Shown piece after piece: positions 16,201-25,423 of a DNA stretch of 64,000 nucleotides; positions within the stretch are counted from its first letter, which is position 1; each line of letters opens with the position of its first letter. A program made the translations under genes and the position numbers. The notes below the pieces were generated by a model. That model searched no databases, was not told the origin of the DNA, and saw nothing but the letters and a program-made list of their open reading frames with translations. The stretch covers positions 124,001 through 188,000 of the forward strand of contig CAVTIH010000003.1 of the NCBI GenBank assembly GCA_963734815.1, written 5' to 3'. This stretch comes from Palsa-744 sp963734815. Its GTDB lineage: Bacteria > Actinomycetota > Thermoleophilia > Solirubrobacterales > Solirubrobacteraceae.

Positions 16201-16500
16201 TCACCGAGACGCCGTGAGCGCAGCCCGAATGCCTTCGCGGCGGATGCCCTCCAGGTAGACCGCGGCCATGCCGAGCAGCGAGCCGGGTACCGCGTACAGC
16301 ACGACCGCGATGTCGGTCGCCTTTTTCCCGGGGATCGCCAGGCCAGAGACTTTGATGCTGTAGATCAACGTGCTGATCACGACCGCGCCGATCAACGAGC
16401 CGATCAGCGCGCCGACGATCCCTCCCCAGAAGCGGTCGGGCAGCCAGATCGTGAAGTGCCAGATCGCAAGGCCCATCATCACCCAGCCGAGCATTCCCAT
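16201..16500 (-). CDS. Small integral membrane protein, GlsB/YeaQ-like
   Basis: 99 aa with three hydrophobic segments: LGWVMMGLAIWHFTIWL (4-20), GGIVGALIGSLIGAVVISTL (about 25-44) and VVLYAVPGSLLGMAAVYL (about 65-82). The glycine-rich middle helix resembles GlsB/YeaQ/YmgE transglycosylase-associated proteins, though the similarity is loose. Start ATG shares one base with the secDF stop (TAATG), which implies translational coupling. Function unknown; it may be a SecDF accessory by context only. Confidence 0.7.
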   Translation of the reverse strand: MGMLGWVMMGLAIWHFTIWLPDRFWGGIVGALIGSLIGAVVISTLIYSIKVSGLAIPGKKATDIAVVLYAVPGSLLGMAAVYLEGIRREGIRAALTASR

Positions 16501-19500
16501 TAGCGGCTCCTCCCATGACGTTTGTTGCGCGGCCGTTTCGGGCGTTTGGGCTGTTCCTTGAGCACCAGATCCTCGGGTGTGAGATCGGCCGCCGGCTCCT
16601 GCGGCACCGTTGGCTGCGCAGGCGCTTTGGTTGACGGGACCTTGGGGGTACGTCTCCTAGCGGGCATCGTGCTGGTGGCGGCCGAGGGCCCCTTGCCGGT
16701 ACGGCTGCGGCGACCGTTGACATCCTCGCGCTCGATGTCAAGATCCCGCACCATCTCCTCGAACTCCTCCTGGGAGACCTGCTCGCCCGGCTCCTCCGCC
16801 GCGACCAGCAGGCCGCCCTTGCGCTGGCGACGGCGCTGTTTGGCGGGCTCCACGTCGATCGGCGAGCCGTCCTGCGCGGTCGCATACGGGGGCACGGCGC
16901 CGAAGTCGCGCACCAGGCGCGCGCGGCGGTTGCGGTAGGAGCCCTCGCGTTCCTTCCAGTGGGTGAGCACCGGCGAGGCGATGAAGATCGAGGAGTAGGC
17001 GCCGGAGGCGATCCCCACCATCAGCGCGAAGGCGAAGTTCTTCAGCGTTTCCCCGCCGAACAGCAGCAGCGCCAACACCGGCAGCAGCGTGCAGAAGCTC
17101 GTCGCCAGGGAACGGGTGAGTACCTCGGACATCGAGCGGTTGACGATCTGCGAGAACGCGGCGCGCGGCATCCGCGGCACGTTCTCGCGCACGCGGTCGA
17201 ACACGATGATCGTGTCGTACAACGAATAGCCGAGGATCGTCAACAGCGCGGCGACCGTCGCGCTACTCACTTCGCGGCCGGTGAGCGCGTACACCCCCGC
17301 GGTGATCAACAGGTCGTGCATCAGCGCGATCAGCACGGGCACCGCGTACTTCCACTCGAAGCGCAGCGCGATATATGCCGAGATCACGATCAACGAGGCG
17401 ATGATCGCGATCACCGCCGCGCGGGCCACTGTCTGCCCGAAGGTCGGCCCGATCGAGTTATCGGAGACGTCGCGCAGCGGGCTGATCTTGCCCAGCGATT
17501 CCTCGACCGCGGCCACCTGGGCCGGCTTGAGCTGCTTGACCGAGATCTGGTAGCCGCTGCCGCCGACGCTTTTGTCGCCGGTGAGCTTCTGGATCTGGGC
17601 GTTGGAAAGGTTGTGTGCGCGCAGCACCGTGCGGATCTGTTCCTGGGAGATTGGCTGGGTGAAGCCGGTCTGGATGCGGGTGCCGGAGGTGAAGTCGATG
17701 CCGAAGTTGATCCCTTTGCCGCCGATCGCCAGGGCGCCGATCAGCAGGATCGTGCCCGACAGCGAGAAGAACCAGCGCGAGGCCCCCATGAAGTCAAAGC
17801 GCAGCGCGCGCTTGGCGCGGGCGGCCCCAAGCATCGCGGGGTGGCCGATCACCCGCGAGCGGCCCATCGCGCCGAGCGCCGCCTGCGTGGCGAGCACGGC
17901 GGTAAACAGCGACAGCAGCGTGCCGATGCCGAGCGTGAAGGCGAAGCCCTGCACTTCGGCGGTCGCCAGCGCGAACAGGATGAAGGCCGTCATGAACGTC
18001 ACCACGTTGGCGTCGACGATCGCCGCGAAGCCGCGTTTGTAGCCGGCGGCAATGCCCGCGGGGATCGAGCGCCCAGCGCGGATCTCCTCCTTGATGCGCT
18101 CGAAGATCACGATGTTGGCGTCCGCCGCGATACCGATCGTCAGGATCAGGCCGGCGATGCCGGGTAGCGTCAGAACGATCGGGATCGCCTTGATCAGCGC
18201 GAAGTAGTAGATGCTGTAGATCGCAAGACCCGCGATCGCGATGATCCCCAGCACGCGGTAGAAGATCAGCAGGAAGATGCACACGACCAGCAGCCCCACC
18301 GCCATCGCCAGCAGACCTTGGTTGAGCGCCGTTTTGCCGAGCGTCGCGGAGACCTGCGAATGGGAGATCTGTTCCAGCTTGATCGGCAGCGCGCCCGACT
18401 GCAGCTCGTCGGCGAGGTTCTGCGCGGAGGTGAGCGTGAAGCCGCCGGTGATCTCCGAGCCGCTGGAGGCGTCGATCCCGTTGGGGTACTGCGTGTAGTC
18501 GATCTGGGGCGCGGTGATCACCTGTTCGTCGAGCACGATCGCGAAGTGCTGGATCGCTTCGGCCTTGGTGACACCCGGCAGCTGCGCGTTTTCGCCGCGT
18601 TTGGCGATTTCCCGGGTGACCTGTTCGAACACCGTCTTGCCGTGCGAGTCGAAGCCGAAGGTCACGTCCGGCAGCCCCGAGCCGCCGCCTTCGCTCTGGT
18701 AACCCTGCTGCGGGTTGTTGATGTTCCCGCCTTCGAGCACCGGATTATCGTTGAGCACGTAGAAGCTGTTCGGTTCGGCCTTGGTAACTTTGTTCTGGAA
18801 TTCTTCAGGGCGCGCCTGCACAAGCACGGTGCCGGGATTGACGTGCACCGCCTTCGCCACCACGCCGGCCGGCGGTTTGTAGCCATCGGCGTACAGCTCG
18901 GCCTGCGTGTCGGCGGGACCGCAGATCGGCTTGCCGCCGGCGCACAGCATCTTTTCGTGCTTAGAGTCGACCAGGTACCACGAGCCGTAGATGCAACCGT
19001 TGACCTGTGCCGCGGTGCAGCCATGCTGATAGGTCGTGGCGTTGGGATAGAGGTAGGGCTTGCGTTTGGCGGCGAGCTGAACCGCCTTGTACTCGGGCAG
19101 GCCGCAGCGCACCGCGGCCGGTTCGGGCCCGCAGGTGGCGGCGCGGTTGGTCGGTTCGGTTTTGCCCGAGGGCCCGATCACGTTGGGCTCCCAGTCGTAG
19201 AAGAGCAGTTGAGCGGTCTTGCCGACCTGGTCTTCGGCGCGCTTGACGTTGGTCACGTCGGGCAGCGACACGTTGATTTCGTTGGCGCCGTACAGCTGGA
19301 TTTCCGGCTGCGCGACGCCAAGCTGGTCGACGCGCTTGCGCATGATGTTGATCGCGCGGTTGAGCGATTCGGGATTGACCTTCGCGTGGGCGGTGGGGAT
19401 CCCCTTGTAGATGAACGACACCCCGCCCTTCAGGTCGAGGCCGAGGCGCGTCGGTTTGGTCGCGATCACGACCGCCGACACCGCCAGCAGCAGCGCGACG

Positions 19501-19538
19501 AGCAGCAGGACCAAAGAGTTGCGGCGGCGGTCGGTCAT
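16500..19538 (-). CDS. secDF: Fused SecD-SecF protein-export membrane protein
   Basis: 1012 aa. SecDF uses the proton gradient to pull preproteins across the membrane after SecA/SecYEG. The SecD half starts with TM1, then GLDLKGGVSF; a large periplasmic P1 domain with several Cys and a CG-rich insertion (res ~115-210); and a five-helix bundle with TIGIAADANIVIFERIKEE. The SecF half starts near residue 585 (FDFMGASRWFFSLSG), with GIDFTSGTRI and LYDTIIVFDRVREN. Actinobacterial secD and secF are usually separate genes; here they are one. The last 120 residues are a charged R/K/P/E-rich cytoplasmic tail, atypical for SecF. Confidence 0.95.
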   Translation of the reverse strand: MTDRRRNSLVLLLVALLLAVSAVVIATKPTRLGLDLKGGVSFIYKGIPTAHAKVNPESLNRAINIMRKRVDQLGVAQPEIQLYGANEINVSLPDVTNVKRAEDQVGKTAQLLFYDWEPNVIGPSGKTEPTNRAATCGPEPAAVRCGLPEYKAVQLAAKRKPYLYPNATTYQHGCTAAQVNGCIYGSWYLVDSKHEKMLCAGGKPICGPADTQAELYADGYKPPAGVVAKAVHVNPGTVLVQARPEEFQNKVTKAEPNSFYVLNDNPVLEGGNINNPQQGYQSEGGGSGLPDVTFGFDSHGKTVFEQVTREIAKRGENAQLPGVTKAEAIQHFAIVLDEQVITAPQIDYTQYPNGIDASSGSEITGGFTLTSAQNLADELQSGALPIKLEQISHSQVSATLGKTALNQGLLAMAVGLLVVCIFLLIFYRVLGIIAIAGLAIYSIYYFALIKAIPIVLTLPGIAGLILTIGIAADANIVIFERIKEEIRAGRSIPAGIAAGYKRGFAAIVDANVVTFMTAFILFALATAEVQGFAFTLGIGTLLSLFTAVLATQAALGAMGRSRVIGHPAMLGAARAKRALRFDFMGASRWFFSLSGTILLIGALAIGGKGINFGIDFTSGTRIQTGFTQPISQEQIRTVLRAHNLSNAQIQKLTGDKSVGGSGYQISVKQLKPAQVAAVEESLGKISPLRDVSDNSIGPTFGQTVARAAVIAIIASLIVISAYIALRFEWKYAVPVLIALMHDLLITAGVYALTGREVSSATVAALLTILGYSLYDTIIVFDRVRENVPRMPRAAFSQIVNRSMSEVLTRSLATSFCTLLPVLALLLFGGETLKNFAFALMVGIASGAYSSIFIASPVLTHWKEREGSYRNRRARLVRDFGAVPPYATAQDGSPIDVEPAKQRRRQRKGGLLVAAEEPGEQVSQEEFEEMVRDLDIEREDVNGRRSRTGKGPSAATSTMPARRRTPKVPSTKAPAQPTVPQEPAADLTPEDLVLKEQPKRPKRPRNKRHGRSR

Positions 19539-19547
19539 TGGAAAAGA

Positions 19548-19997
19548 CTACTTGTCGGGAGTAAGGACGAGCAAAAGACCGCCCTCGTCGTCGTAGGCGG
19601 GGAACATGTCGGCACGCGCCGTGGCGGGCAGGTCGCGGTCGCCGCTGACGCGCACCGGCTTGCCGAGCGCGCGCACCCCCCACTCCAACACCGTGCCGAC
19701 GGGGTCCTCGCCACCCGAGAACTCCAGGCCGAGCGCCTGCGCGACCGGGCGGCCGATCACCGCTTCCTCCTCCAGGCCGGTGAGCGCGAAAGAGTTCTTG
19801 CCGCAGCCGATCACCCGCCCCTCGCGGTCGCACACGAAGAACGCGGCGTCCGGCGCGGGGTAGTAGTCGTCAAGCAGTTCGAAAAGAAAGGCGAAGCCGC
19901 ACTTCGCGCAGCCCTTGGGCTGGCGGGTAAAGCCGAGGTTGCGGTCGAGCTCGCTGGAGCGGTGGCCACAGTTGGGGCAGATGAAGGGATGGGACAT
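19548..19997 (-). CDS. Zinc-ribbon plus PAS-like sensor protein
   Basis: 149 aa, start ATG 19997 (the longer frame upstream is a RuvB shadow). N-terminal zinc ribbon CPNCGHRSSE...CAKCGFAF (residues 7-43) is followed by a PAS-like domain: PDAAFFVCDREGRVIGCGKN then FALTGLEEEAVIGRPVAQAL. It could sense a small molecule or redox state. There is no output domain, so it may act through a partner. It sits between ruvB and secDF, 9 nt before secDF. No family name is sure. Confidence 0.75.
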   Translation of the reverse strand: MSHPFICPNCGHRSSELDRNLGFTRQPKGCAKCGFAFLFELLDDYYPAPDAAFFVCDREGRVIGCGKNSFALTGLEEEAVIGRPVAQALGLEFSGGEDPVGTVLEWGVRALGKPVRVSGDRDLPATARADMFPAYDDEGGLLLVLTPDK

Positions 19998-20024
19998 GGT
20001 GATTTGAAATGAGGGGCTCGGCTC

Positions 20025-20042
20025 GCCGGCTCGAGGGCCGGC
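20025..20042. repeat. GC-rich hairpin in ruvB-PAS intergenic gap
   Basis: GCCGGC (20025-20030) and GCCGGC (20037-20042) around a TCGAGG loop. The surrounding sequence (GCTCGCCGGC ... GGGCCGGC) matches the copy inside the ruvB 3' end at 20124-20154. Confidence 0.5.
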
Positions 20043-20109
20043 TGCGCCACCCTCATAGCAAAGAGTAGGGAAGGAGCCGCAGCGAGGCTCCGCCCAACCG
20101 AGTGGGGAA

Positions 20110-21177
20110 CTAGAAGAGCGCCCGCTCGCCGGCTGTCTCGGACCGCGGGCCGGCGTTCCTGGCGCCGACCCACTCCGCGGGCGGCTCCAGCCCGAGGTGG
20201 GTGTATGCCGCGGGTGTCGCGGCGCGGCCGCGAGGGGTGCGCAGGAGCAGGCCCTCGCGCAGCAGGTGGGGCTCGTAGACGTCCTCGATCGTGTCGCGCT
20301 CCTCGCCCACGGCGACCGCGAGCGTGGCGAGGCCGACGGGGCCGCCCGCGAACTTCTCGCAGATCGCGCGCAGGATCTCCCGGTCGAGGCGGTCCAGGCC
20401 GCGAGCATCGACCTCCAGCAACTCCAGTGCCGCGCGCGCGGCGTCGGCGCTGAGGACGCCGGCCATGCGCACCTCGGCGTAGTCGCGCACGCGGCGCAGC
20501 AGACGGTTGGCCACCCGCGGGGTGCCGCGGCTGCGCGCCGCGATCGCCTCGGCGCCGCCGTCCTCCAGCGGGATCTCGAGGATCCCAGCGGAGCGCTTGA
20601 CGATCGTCGTGAGCTCGGCCGTGGTGTACGGCTCGAGTCGCGCCTGGATGCCGAAGCGGTCACGCAGCGGGGTGGTGAGCAGGCCCGTGCGGGTGGTCGC
20701 CCCGATCAGCGTGAAGGGCGGCAGATCCAGCGTCACCACGCGCGCCCCAGCGCCCTGGCCGACGGTGATCGGCAGGCGGCGGTCCTCCATCGCCGGGTAG
20801 AAGGTCTCCTCCAGGGTGCGCGGCAGGCGGTGGATCTCATCGACGAAGAACACCGAGCGCGGCTCCAGCGCGGTGAGAAACGCCGCGATGTCTCCCTTTC
20901 GCTCGAGCGCCGGGCCGGCAGTCTGCACAAACGGCGCCCCGAGCTCGCCGGCGACGATCTGTGCGAGGGAGGTCTTGCCCAGGCCGGGCGGCCCGGCGAG
21001 CAGCAGATGGTCGAGCGCCTCCCCGCGCGCGGCGGTTGCCTCGATCGCGACCGCCAACTGCTCGCACAGCGCGCGCTGGCCCACGAACTCATGCAGACGG
21101 CGGGGGCGCAGCGAGCGCTCGAGCTCATCCTCAAGCTCGTCGTGCTCGTCCAGGTCGGGGGTTTGGATGCGGGTCAT
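20110..21177 (-). CDS. ruvB: Holliday junction branch migration helicase RuvB
   Basis: 355 aa AAA+ ATPase that drives branch migration with RuvA. Motifs: LRPRRLHEFVGQ at the N-terminus, Walker A GPPGLGKTSLAQ (about 66-77), Walker B VFFVDEIHRL (about 110), sensor GATTRTGLLTTPLRDRF, and the C-terminal winged helix (RTPRGRAATPAAYTHLG). The final 20 residues (ARNAGPRSETAGERALF) extend beyond the usual RuvB end and are encoded by a GC-rich palindrome (20124-20154), repeated in the gap downstream. ATG 21177, 7 nt after ruvA. Confidence 0.97.
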   Translation of the reverse strand: MTRIQTPDLDEHDELEDELERSLRPRRLHEFVGQRALCEQLAVAIEATAARGEALDHLLLAGPPGLGKTSLAQIVAGELGAPFVQTAGPALERKGDIAAFLTALEPRSVFFVDEIHRLPRTLEETFYPAMEDRRLPITVGQGAGARVVTLDLPPFTLIGATTRTGLLTTPLRDRFGIQARLEPYTTAELTTIVKRSAGILEIPLEDGGAEAIAARSRGTPRVANRLLRRVRDYAEVRMAGVLSADAARAALELLEVDARGLDRLDREILRAICEKFAGGPVGLATLAVAVGEERDTIEDVYEPHLLREGLLLRTPRGRAATPAAYTHLGLEPPAEWVGARNAGPRSETAGERALF

Positions 21178-21184
21178 CGGCGGA

Positions 21185-21793
21185 TCACCCCGTGCGCGCC
21201 GTGCGCAGCGCCTGCGCGATCAACTCCTCGGCGCTCGCGCCCGTCGCCTCGCGCAGCAGCTCCTCGGCCTCGCCGTGGCTGTAGCCGAGCTCCAGCAGCC
21301 CGTCGCGGGCGAGCGTGCGCGGGCTCTCCACGCGGCGAGCCTTGATCGTGGCGCCATCCGCGGCTCCGGCGCCCACATCGATATCCGTGGCCACTCCCAC
21401 CTTCTCGCGCAGCTCGACGATGATCCGCTCCGCGGTGCGCTTGCCGATCCCCGGCACTGCCTGTAGGCGCGCGGCGTCACCCGCGGCGAGCGCGGCCACC
21501 AGCTCGCGGGGGGGGCCGGCGGAGAGCACCGCGAGCGCAACCTTGGGGCCGACGGCCTGCACGGAGAGCAGCATCAGGAAGAGGTCGCGCTCCTGCTCAG
21601 AGTGAAAGCCGTACAGCGCGAGCGCATCGTCGCGCACGATCAAGTGGGTGTGCAGCATCGTCTCGCCGCCAACCGCGGGGACGTGGCGCAAAGTCTCGGC
21701 CGACACCGCCGCGCGATGGCCAACCCCCCCGCAGAGGATCACCACGTGGTCGGCGCGTCGCACCGCGACCTCGCCACGCAGCAGTGCGATCAT
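21185..21793 (-). CDS. ruvA: Holliday junction DNA helicase RuvA
   Basis: 202 aa; tetramer that binds the four-way junction and recruits RuvB. ATG 21793 begins the canonical MIALLRGEVA; the upstream ORF extension (12 aa) is not RuvA. OB domain up to about residue 65, two HhH motifs (LMLLSVQAVGPKVALAVL and LQAVPGIGKRTAERI, about 75-125), acidic linker, then C-terminal RuvB-binding helices (ARDGLLELGYSHGEAEELL). Between ruvC and ruvB. Confidence 0.96.
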   Translation of the reverse strand: MIALLRGEVAVRRADHVVILCGGVGHRAAVSAETLRHVPAVGGETMLHTHLIVRDDALALYGFHSEQERDLFLMLLSVQAVGPKVALAVLSAGPPRELVAALAAGDAARLQAVPGIGKRTAERIIVELREKVGVATDIDVGAGAADGATIKARRVESPRTLARDGLLELGYSHGEAEELLREATGASAEELIAQALRTARTG

Positions 21794-21842
21794 GCCCGCG
21801 GCCCCCGAACCCACCTGGTAGGGGCCCAAAAAGAAGACACAG

Positions 21843-22361
21843 TCACCGCGCCCCCACCACCTCGGCCTCCGCCGCCGCTACCGCACCGGCGAGCGGCGCG
21901 GCGTTCATGTGGCAGAGCGCCACCGCGAGCGCGTCGGAGGCGTGGTCGGGCGTGGGCAGCTCGGGCAGGGACAGCAGCGTCTGCACCATCCGCGCCACCT
22001 GCGCCTTGTCCGCACGGCCGTTGCCACACACCGAGGACTTAACACGTTGGGGGGTGTAGGAGAAGCACGGCACACCCCGCTCCCCGGCGGCGAGCATGGT
22101 CACCCCGCGAGCGTGCCCTACCGCGAAGGCCGTTTGCACGTTCTGGCCGAAGTACAGCTGCTCCAGGGCCATCGCGGTGGGGCGGTGCTCGTCGATCAGC
22201 TCCAGCACCCGCCCGTGCACGTCCGCCAGGCGCGACTCCAGGGCAGCCCCCGCGGGCGTATCGATCACGCCGCCGTCGAGCGCCGCCAGGCGACGGCCGC
22301 GGCGGGCGACGACACCGTAGCCGGCGTTGGCGAGGCCGGGGTCGATCCCGAGGACGATCAT
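21843..22361 (-). CDS. ruvC: Crossover junction endodeoxyribonuclease RuvC
   Basis: 172 aa Holliday-junction resolvase. Start MIVLGIDPGLANAGYGVV with the first catalytic Asp. Further acidic residues are in AMALEQLYFGQN and the C-terminal DHASDALAVALCH. ATG 22361 overlaps the upstream cytidylyltransferase stop by 4 nt (ATGA), so it is in the same operon. Confidence 0.96.
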   Translation of the reverse strand: MIVLGIDPGLANAGYGVVARRGRRLAALDGGVIDTPAGAALESRLADVHGRVLELIDEHRPTAMALEQLYFGQNVQTAFAVGHARGVTMLAAGERGVPCFSYTPQRVKSSVCGNGRADKAQVARMVQTLLSLPELPTPDHASDALAVALCHMNAAPLAGAVAAAEAEVVGAR

Positions 22362-23104
22362 GGGATGTGATTCTGCGCGGGCGGTCGGACGCCTGCCCAG
22401 GGCGCGGCGCCCGAGGCCCACAGGTCGTTGAGCGCGACGGCGTCCTTGTAGGTGTCCATGCACTCCCAGAAGCCCTCGTGGCGGTAGGCGCGCAACTCAC
22501 CGTCGGCGGCGAGCCGCTGTAAGGGCTCGCGCTCGAGCACCGAGTCGTGCGTGAGGTAGCGCAGCGCGGCGGGGCGCAGGCAGAGGAAGCCGCCGTTGAT
22601 CCAGTGCTCGGAGCGGGGCTTCTCGCGAAAGCCGAGCACGCGGCCATCGACTCCATCCAACTCGGCCACGCCGAACTGCAGCTCGGGACGCACGACGGTG
22701 ATCGTGGCGAGCGCGCCATGATCCTCGTGGAAGCGCAGCAGCCGCGCGAGGTCGATGTCGGCGAGGCCGTCGGCGTAGGTGGCGCAGAAGGTTTCCTCGC
22801 CCGCCAGCAACCCCTCCAGGCGCTTGATTCGGCCCCCCGTGGGCGTGTCGAGGCCGGTGTCGACACAGCGCACCTCGACTCCCTCGGGCCAGGCACGCGC
22901 ACCCGCGAAGCTCTCGATCAGCTCGCCGCGGTAGCCCGTGGCCAGCAGGAAGCGGCGAAAGCCCTGGGCGGCGTACAGCTCGATCACGTGCTCCACGATC
23001 GGGCGCCCCCCGATCTCGATCAGCGGCTTGGGGATCTCTCGGGTGCGCTCGCGCAGACGGGTGCCACGCCCGCCACAGAGGATCACGACGGGTGGCAGAA
23101 CCAC
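22358..23104 (-). CDS. Sugar-1-phosphate nucleotidyltransferase (RfbF-like cytidylyltransferase)
   Basis: 248 aa from GTG 23104, which lies 1 nt after the yebC stop; the longer ORF runs into yebC. Motifs: VVILCGGRGTRLRERTREIP then KPLIEIGGRPIVEHV (NTP-binding signature), DTGLDTPTGGRIKRL, FGVAELDG, INGGFLCLRP, and GFWECMDTYKDAVALNDLWASG. The combination is typical of glucose-1-phosphate cytidylyltransferase (CDP-glucose pathway), although another sugar is possible. It sits, unusually, inside a yebC-ruvC cluster, overlapping ruvC by 4 nt. Confidence 0.88.
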   Translation of the reverse strand: MVLPPVVILCGGRGTRLRERTREIPKPLIEIGGRPIVEHVIELYAAQGFRRFLLATGYRGELIESFAGARAWPEGVEVRCVDTGLDTPTGGRIKRLEGLLAGEETFCATYADGLADIDLARLLRFHEDHGALATITVVRPELQFGVAELDGVDGRVLGFREKPRSEHWINGGFLCLRPAALRYLTHDSVLEREPLQRLAADGELRAYRHEGFWECMDTYKDAVALNDLWASGAAPWAGVRPPAQNHIP

Positions 23105-23105
23105 C

Positions 23106-23858
23106 TCATCCCGCCACCCGTGCGAGTATCTCGGCCGGCACGTCGAAGTTGGCGTGGACGGCAGAGACGTCGTCGTTCTCTTCCAGGCCATCGATCAGCT
23201 TCATCAGCTTTACGACCTGGCTTTCGTGCTCGATCGGCACGAGACTGGAGGGCCGGTAGGTGAGCTCCGCGCTCTCCAGCTCCACTCCCGCCTCCTCCAG
23301 GGCGCGCCGCACCGCGGTGAAGTCGGCCAGTGGGGTGACCACCTCGAAGACGTCCTCCTCCTCGGAGATGTCCTCCGCGCCGGCCTCCACGGCGACCAGC
23401 AGGTCGTCCTCGGTGTAGCGAGAGGCGTCGACGACGATCTCGCCCTTCTTCTCGAACAGGTATGCCACCGAGCCGGGCTCGCCGAGCGAGCCGCCGTATT
23501 TCGTGAAGAGGTTGCGCACGTCGGGGCCGGTGCGGTTGCGGTTGTCGGTGACGGTCTCCACGAGCAGCGCCACCCCGGCGGGACCGTACCCCTCGTAGAT
23601 CACCGTCTCCAGCGCCTCGGCGTCGCCGCCAACGCCGGTGCCCTTGGCGATCGCGCGCTCGATGTTGTCCTTCGGCATCGACGCCGCTTTGGCCTTGCGG
23701 ATCGCGTTCTCCAGGGCAGCGTTGGAGTCGGGGTCCCCCCCGCCCTCGCGCGCGGCGACAGTGACGGCGCGCGCGAGCTTCGTGAACGCGGCCCCGCGGC
23801 GGGAGTCGACGATCGCCTTCTTGTGCTTGATGCTCGACCACTTGGAGTGTCCTGACAT
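23106..23858 (-). CDS. yebC: YebC/PmpR-family regulatory protein
   Basis: 250 aa. Start ATG 23858 (MSGHSKWSSIKHKK), the invariant N-terminus of the family; longer frames are spurious. GGDPDSNAALENAIRKAKAA and the RNRTGPDVRNLFTKYGGSLG block are present. TACO1/YebC proteins assist translation of difficult motifs (polyproline) or act as transcription regulators. TATCCT (23866-23871 on the minus strand) lies 7 nt before ATG, so the transcript is probably leaderless and this is the first gene of the ruv-sec-rel cluster. Confidence 0.95.
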   Translation of the reverse strand: MSGHSKWSSIKHKKAIVDSRRGAAFTKLARAVTVAAREGGGDPDSNAALENAIRKAKAASMPKDNIERAIAKGTGVGGDAEALETVIYEGYGPAGVALLVETVTDNRNRTGPDVRNLFTKYGGSLGEPGSVAYLFEKKGEIVVDASRYTEDDLLVAVEAGAEDISEEEDVFEVVTPLADFTAVRRALEEAGVELESAELTYRPSSLVPIEHESQVVKLMKLIDGLEENDDVSAVHANFDVPAEILARVAG

Positions 23859-23983
23859 GGCAGGGAGGATACTTCGAGCCTCCGCGTGAGGCCGTTCGAT
23901 GCGCGCCTCCCGCGCGCCACGCCGCCCGCCCCCCGACCGCGCGCACCCTCGGCGCCGCGAGCGAGCGCGTAGGATGGCGAGCG

Positions 23984-25423
23984 ATGTCGACCCCGCCACC
24001 GGAGATCTTCAAGGCCTACGACATCCGCGGTCTGTACGGCGAGCAGATCGACGGCGACACCGCCGAGTTGATCGGCCGGGCATTTGCGCGGGTCCTCGCC
24101 GAGCTGGAGAGCAAGCCGGTCGGCGAGCTACGTGTGGGGCTGGGGCGCGACATGCGCCTGACGGCGCCGGAGCTCGCGGCGCGCTACAGGGAGGGCCTGC
24201 TGGCGGAGGGCGTGCACGTGCTCGACGCCGGACAGGTGGGCACCGAGATGCTCTACTACCTCGTCGGCTCGCGCGGGCTCGACGGCGGGCTGATGTGCAC
24301 CGCCTCGCACAACCCGAAGGCCTACACCGGCTGCAAGCTGGTGCGTGAGGGCGCGCTGGCACTGTCGGGCGACAGCGGCATCCAGGACATCCGCCGGCTG
24401 ATCGAGGCGGGGCTCGACGGCGATGAGAGCCCGCCCACCCGCTCGCCCACCAACCCGGCCACCCGCCCGCCTGCGCACCCGCCCGTCCGCGGCACCGTCG
24501 AGGAGGTGAACGTCTACGCCGAGTTCCAGGAGGCGGCGCTGGGCTTCATCGATCCCGAGACGATCCGCAGCGCCGCGCGGCCGCTGAAGGTCGTGGTGGA
24601 CGGCGGCAACGGGATGGCGGGCCCGATGGTCGGCCCGCTGCTGGAGGGGTTGGGGCTGGAGCTGATCGAGACGTACTGGGTTCCCGACGGCAGCTTCCCC
24701 GACCACGAGCCCAACCCACTGCTGCCCGAGAACCGGCAGTTCGCGATCGACAAGGTGCTTGCCACCGGCGCCGACCTCGGGATTGCGTGGGATGGGGATG
24801 CCGACCGCTGTTTCTTCATCGACGACACCGGGCGCTTTGTGGACGGCGACTTCCTCACCGCGCTGCTGGCGCAGTCGCTGCTTGCCAAACACCCCGCCGA
24901 GGCGATCCTCTACGACGTGCGCGCCTCGCGCGCGGTGCCCGACACCGTCACGAAAGCCGGAGGCACCGCTTATGTCAACCGCGTGGGGCACGCCTTCTTC
25001 AAGTCGCGGATGCGCAAAGAGGGCTCGCTGTTCGGAGGGGAGGTGTCTGGGCACTACTACTTCCGCGACTTCTACTGCGCCGACTCCGGCACGCTGCCGG
25101 CGCTGTTGATCCTCGAGCAGCTCTCGCGCACCGGCCAGCGCATGTCCGAGCTGCTGGCGCCCTACCGCGAGCGCTACTTCATCTCCGGGGAGATCAACTC
25201 CGAGGTGGCCGACCAGCAGGCGAAGATGCGGGAGATCGCCGAGCACTACTCCGACGCCGAGCAATCCCACCTCGACGGGATCTCGATCGACTACGCGGAG
25301 TGGCACTTCAACGTGCGCCCCTCCAACACCGAGCCGCTGCTGCGCCTCTGCCTGGAGTCGCTGCGCTCCCACGAGGACATGGAGCGCCGCCGCGACGAGG
25401 TGCTGGCGCTGATTCGCTCATGA
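23984..25423 (+). CDS. manB: Phosphomannomutase/phosphoglucomutase
   Basis: 479 aa alpha-D-phosphohexomutase. Catalytic phosphoserine loop MCTASHNPKAYTG (about residues 104-116), metal loop GIAWDGDADRCFF (about 266), sugar-specificity loop SLFGGEVSGHYYF, and phosphate-binding loop VRPSNTEPLLRL at the C-terminus. A 24-residue Pro/Thr/Arg-rich insertion (ESPPTRSPTNPATRPP...) at about 148-170, encoded by tandem CCACCCG-like units, is lineage-specific. ATG 23984 lies 8 nt after TAGGAT, so a leaderless mRNA is likely. It is divergent from yebC and coupled to the MBL gene by an ATGA overlap. Confidence 0.93.
   Translation: MSTPPPEIFKAYDIRGLYGEQIDGDTAELIGRAFARVLAELESKPVGELRVGLGRDMRLTAPELAARYREGLLAEGVHVLDAGQVGTEMLYYLVGSRGLDGGLMCTASHNPKAYTGCKLVREGALALSGDSGIQDIRRLIEAGLDGDESPPTRSPTNPATRPPAHPPVRGTVEEVNVYAEFQEAALGFIDPETIRSAARPLKVVVDGGNGMAGPMVGPLLEGLGLELIETYWVPDGSFPDHEPNPLLPENRQFAIDKVLATGADLGIAWDGDADRCFFIDDTGRFVDGDFLTALLAQSLLAKHPAEAILYDVRASRAVPDTVTKAGGTAYVNRVGHAFFKSRMRKEGSLFGGEVSGHYYFRDFYCADSGTLPALLILEQLSRTGQRMSELLAPYRERYFISGEINSEVADQQAKMREIAEHYSDAEQSHLDGISIDYAEWHFNVRPSNTEPLLRLCLESLRSHEDMERRRDEVLALIRS

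Noticed and set aside
24423..24497. CCACCCG tandem tract in manB as a frameshift
   Set aside because: The frame is maintained across it and downstream mutase motifs are intact; treated as an in-frame insertion.
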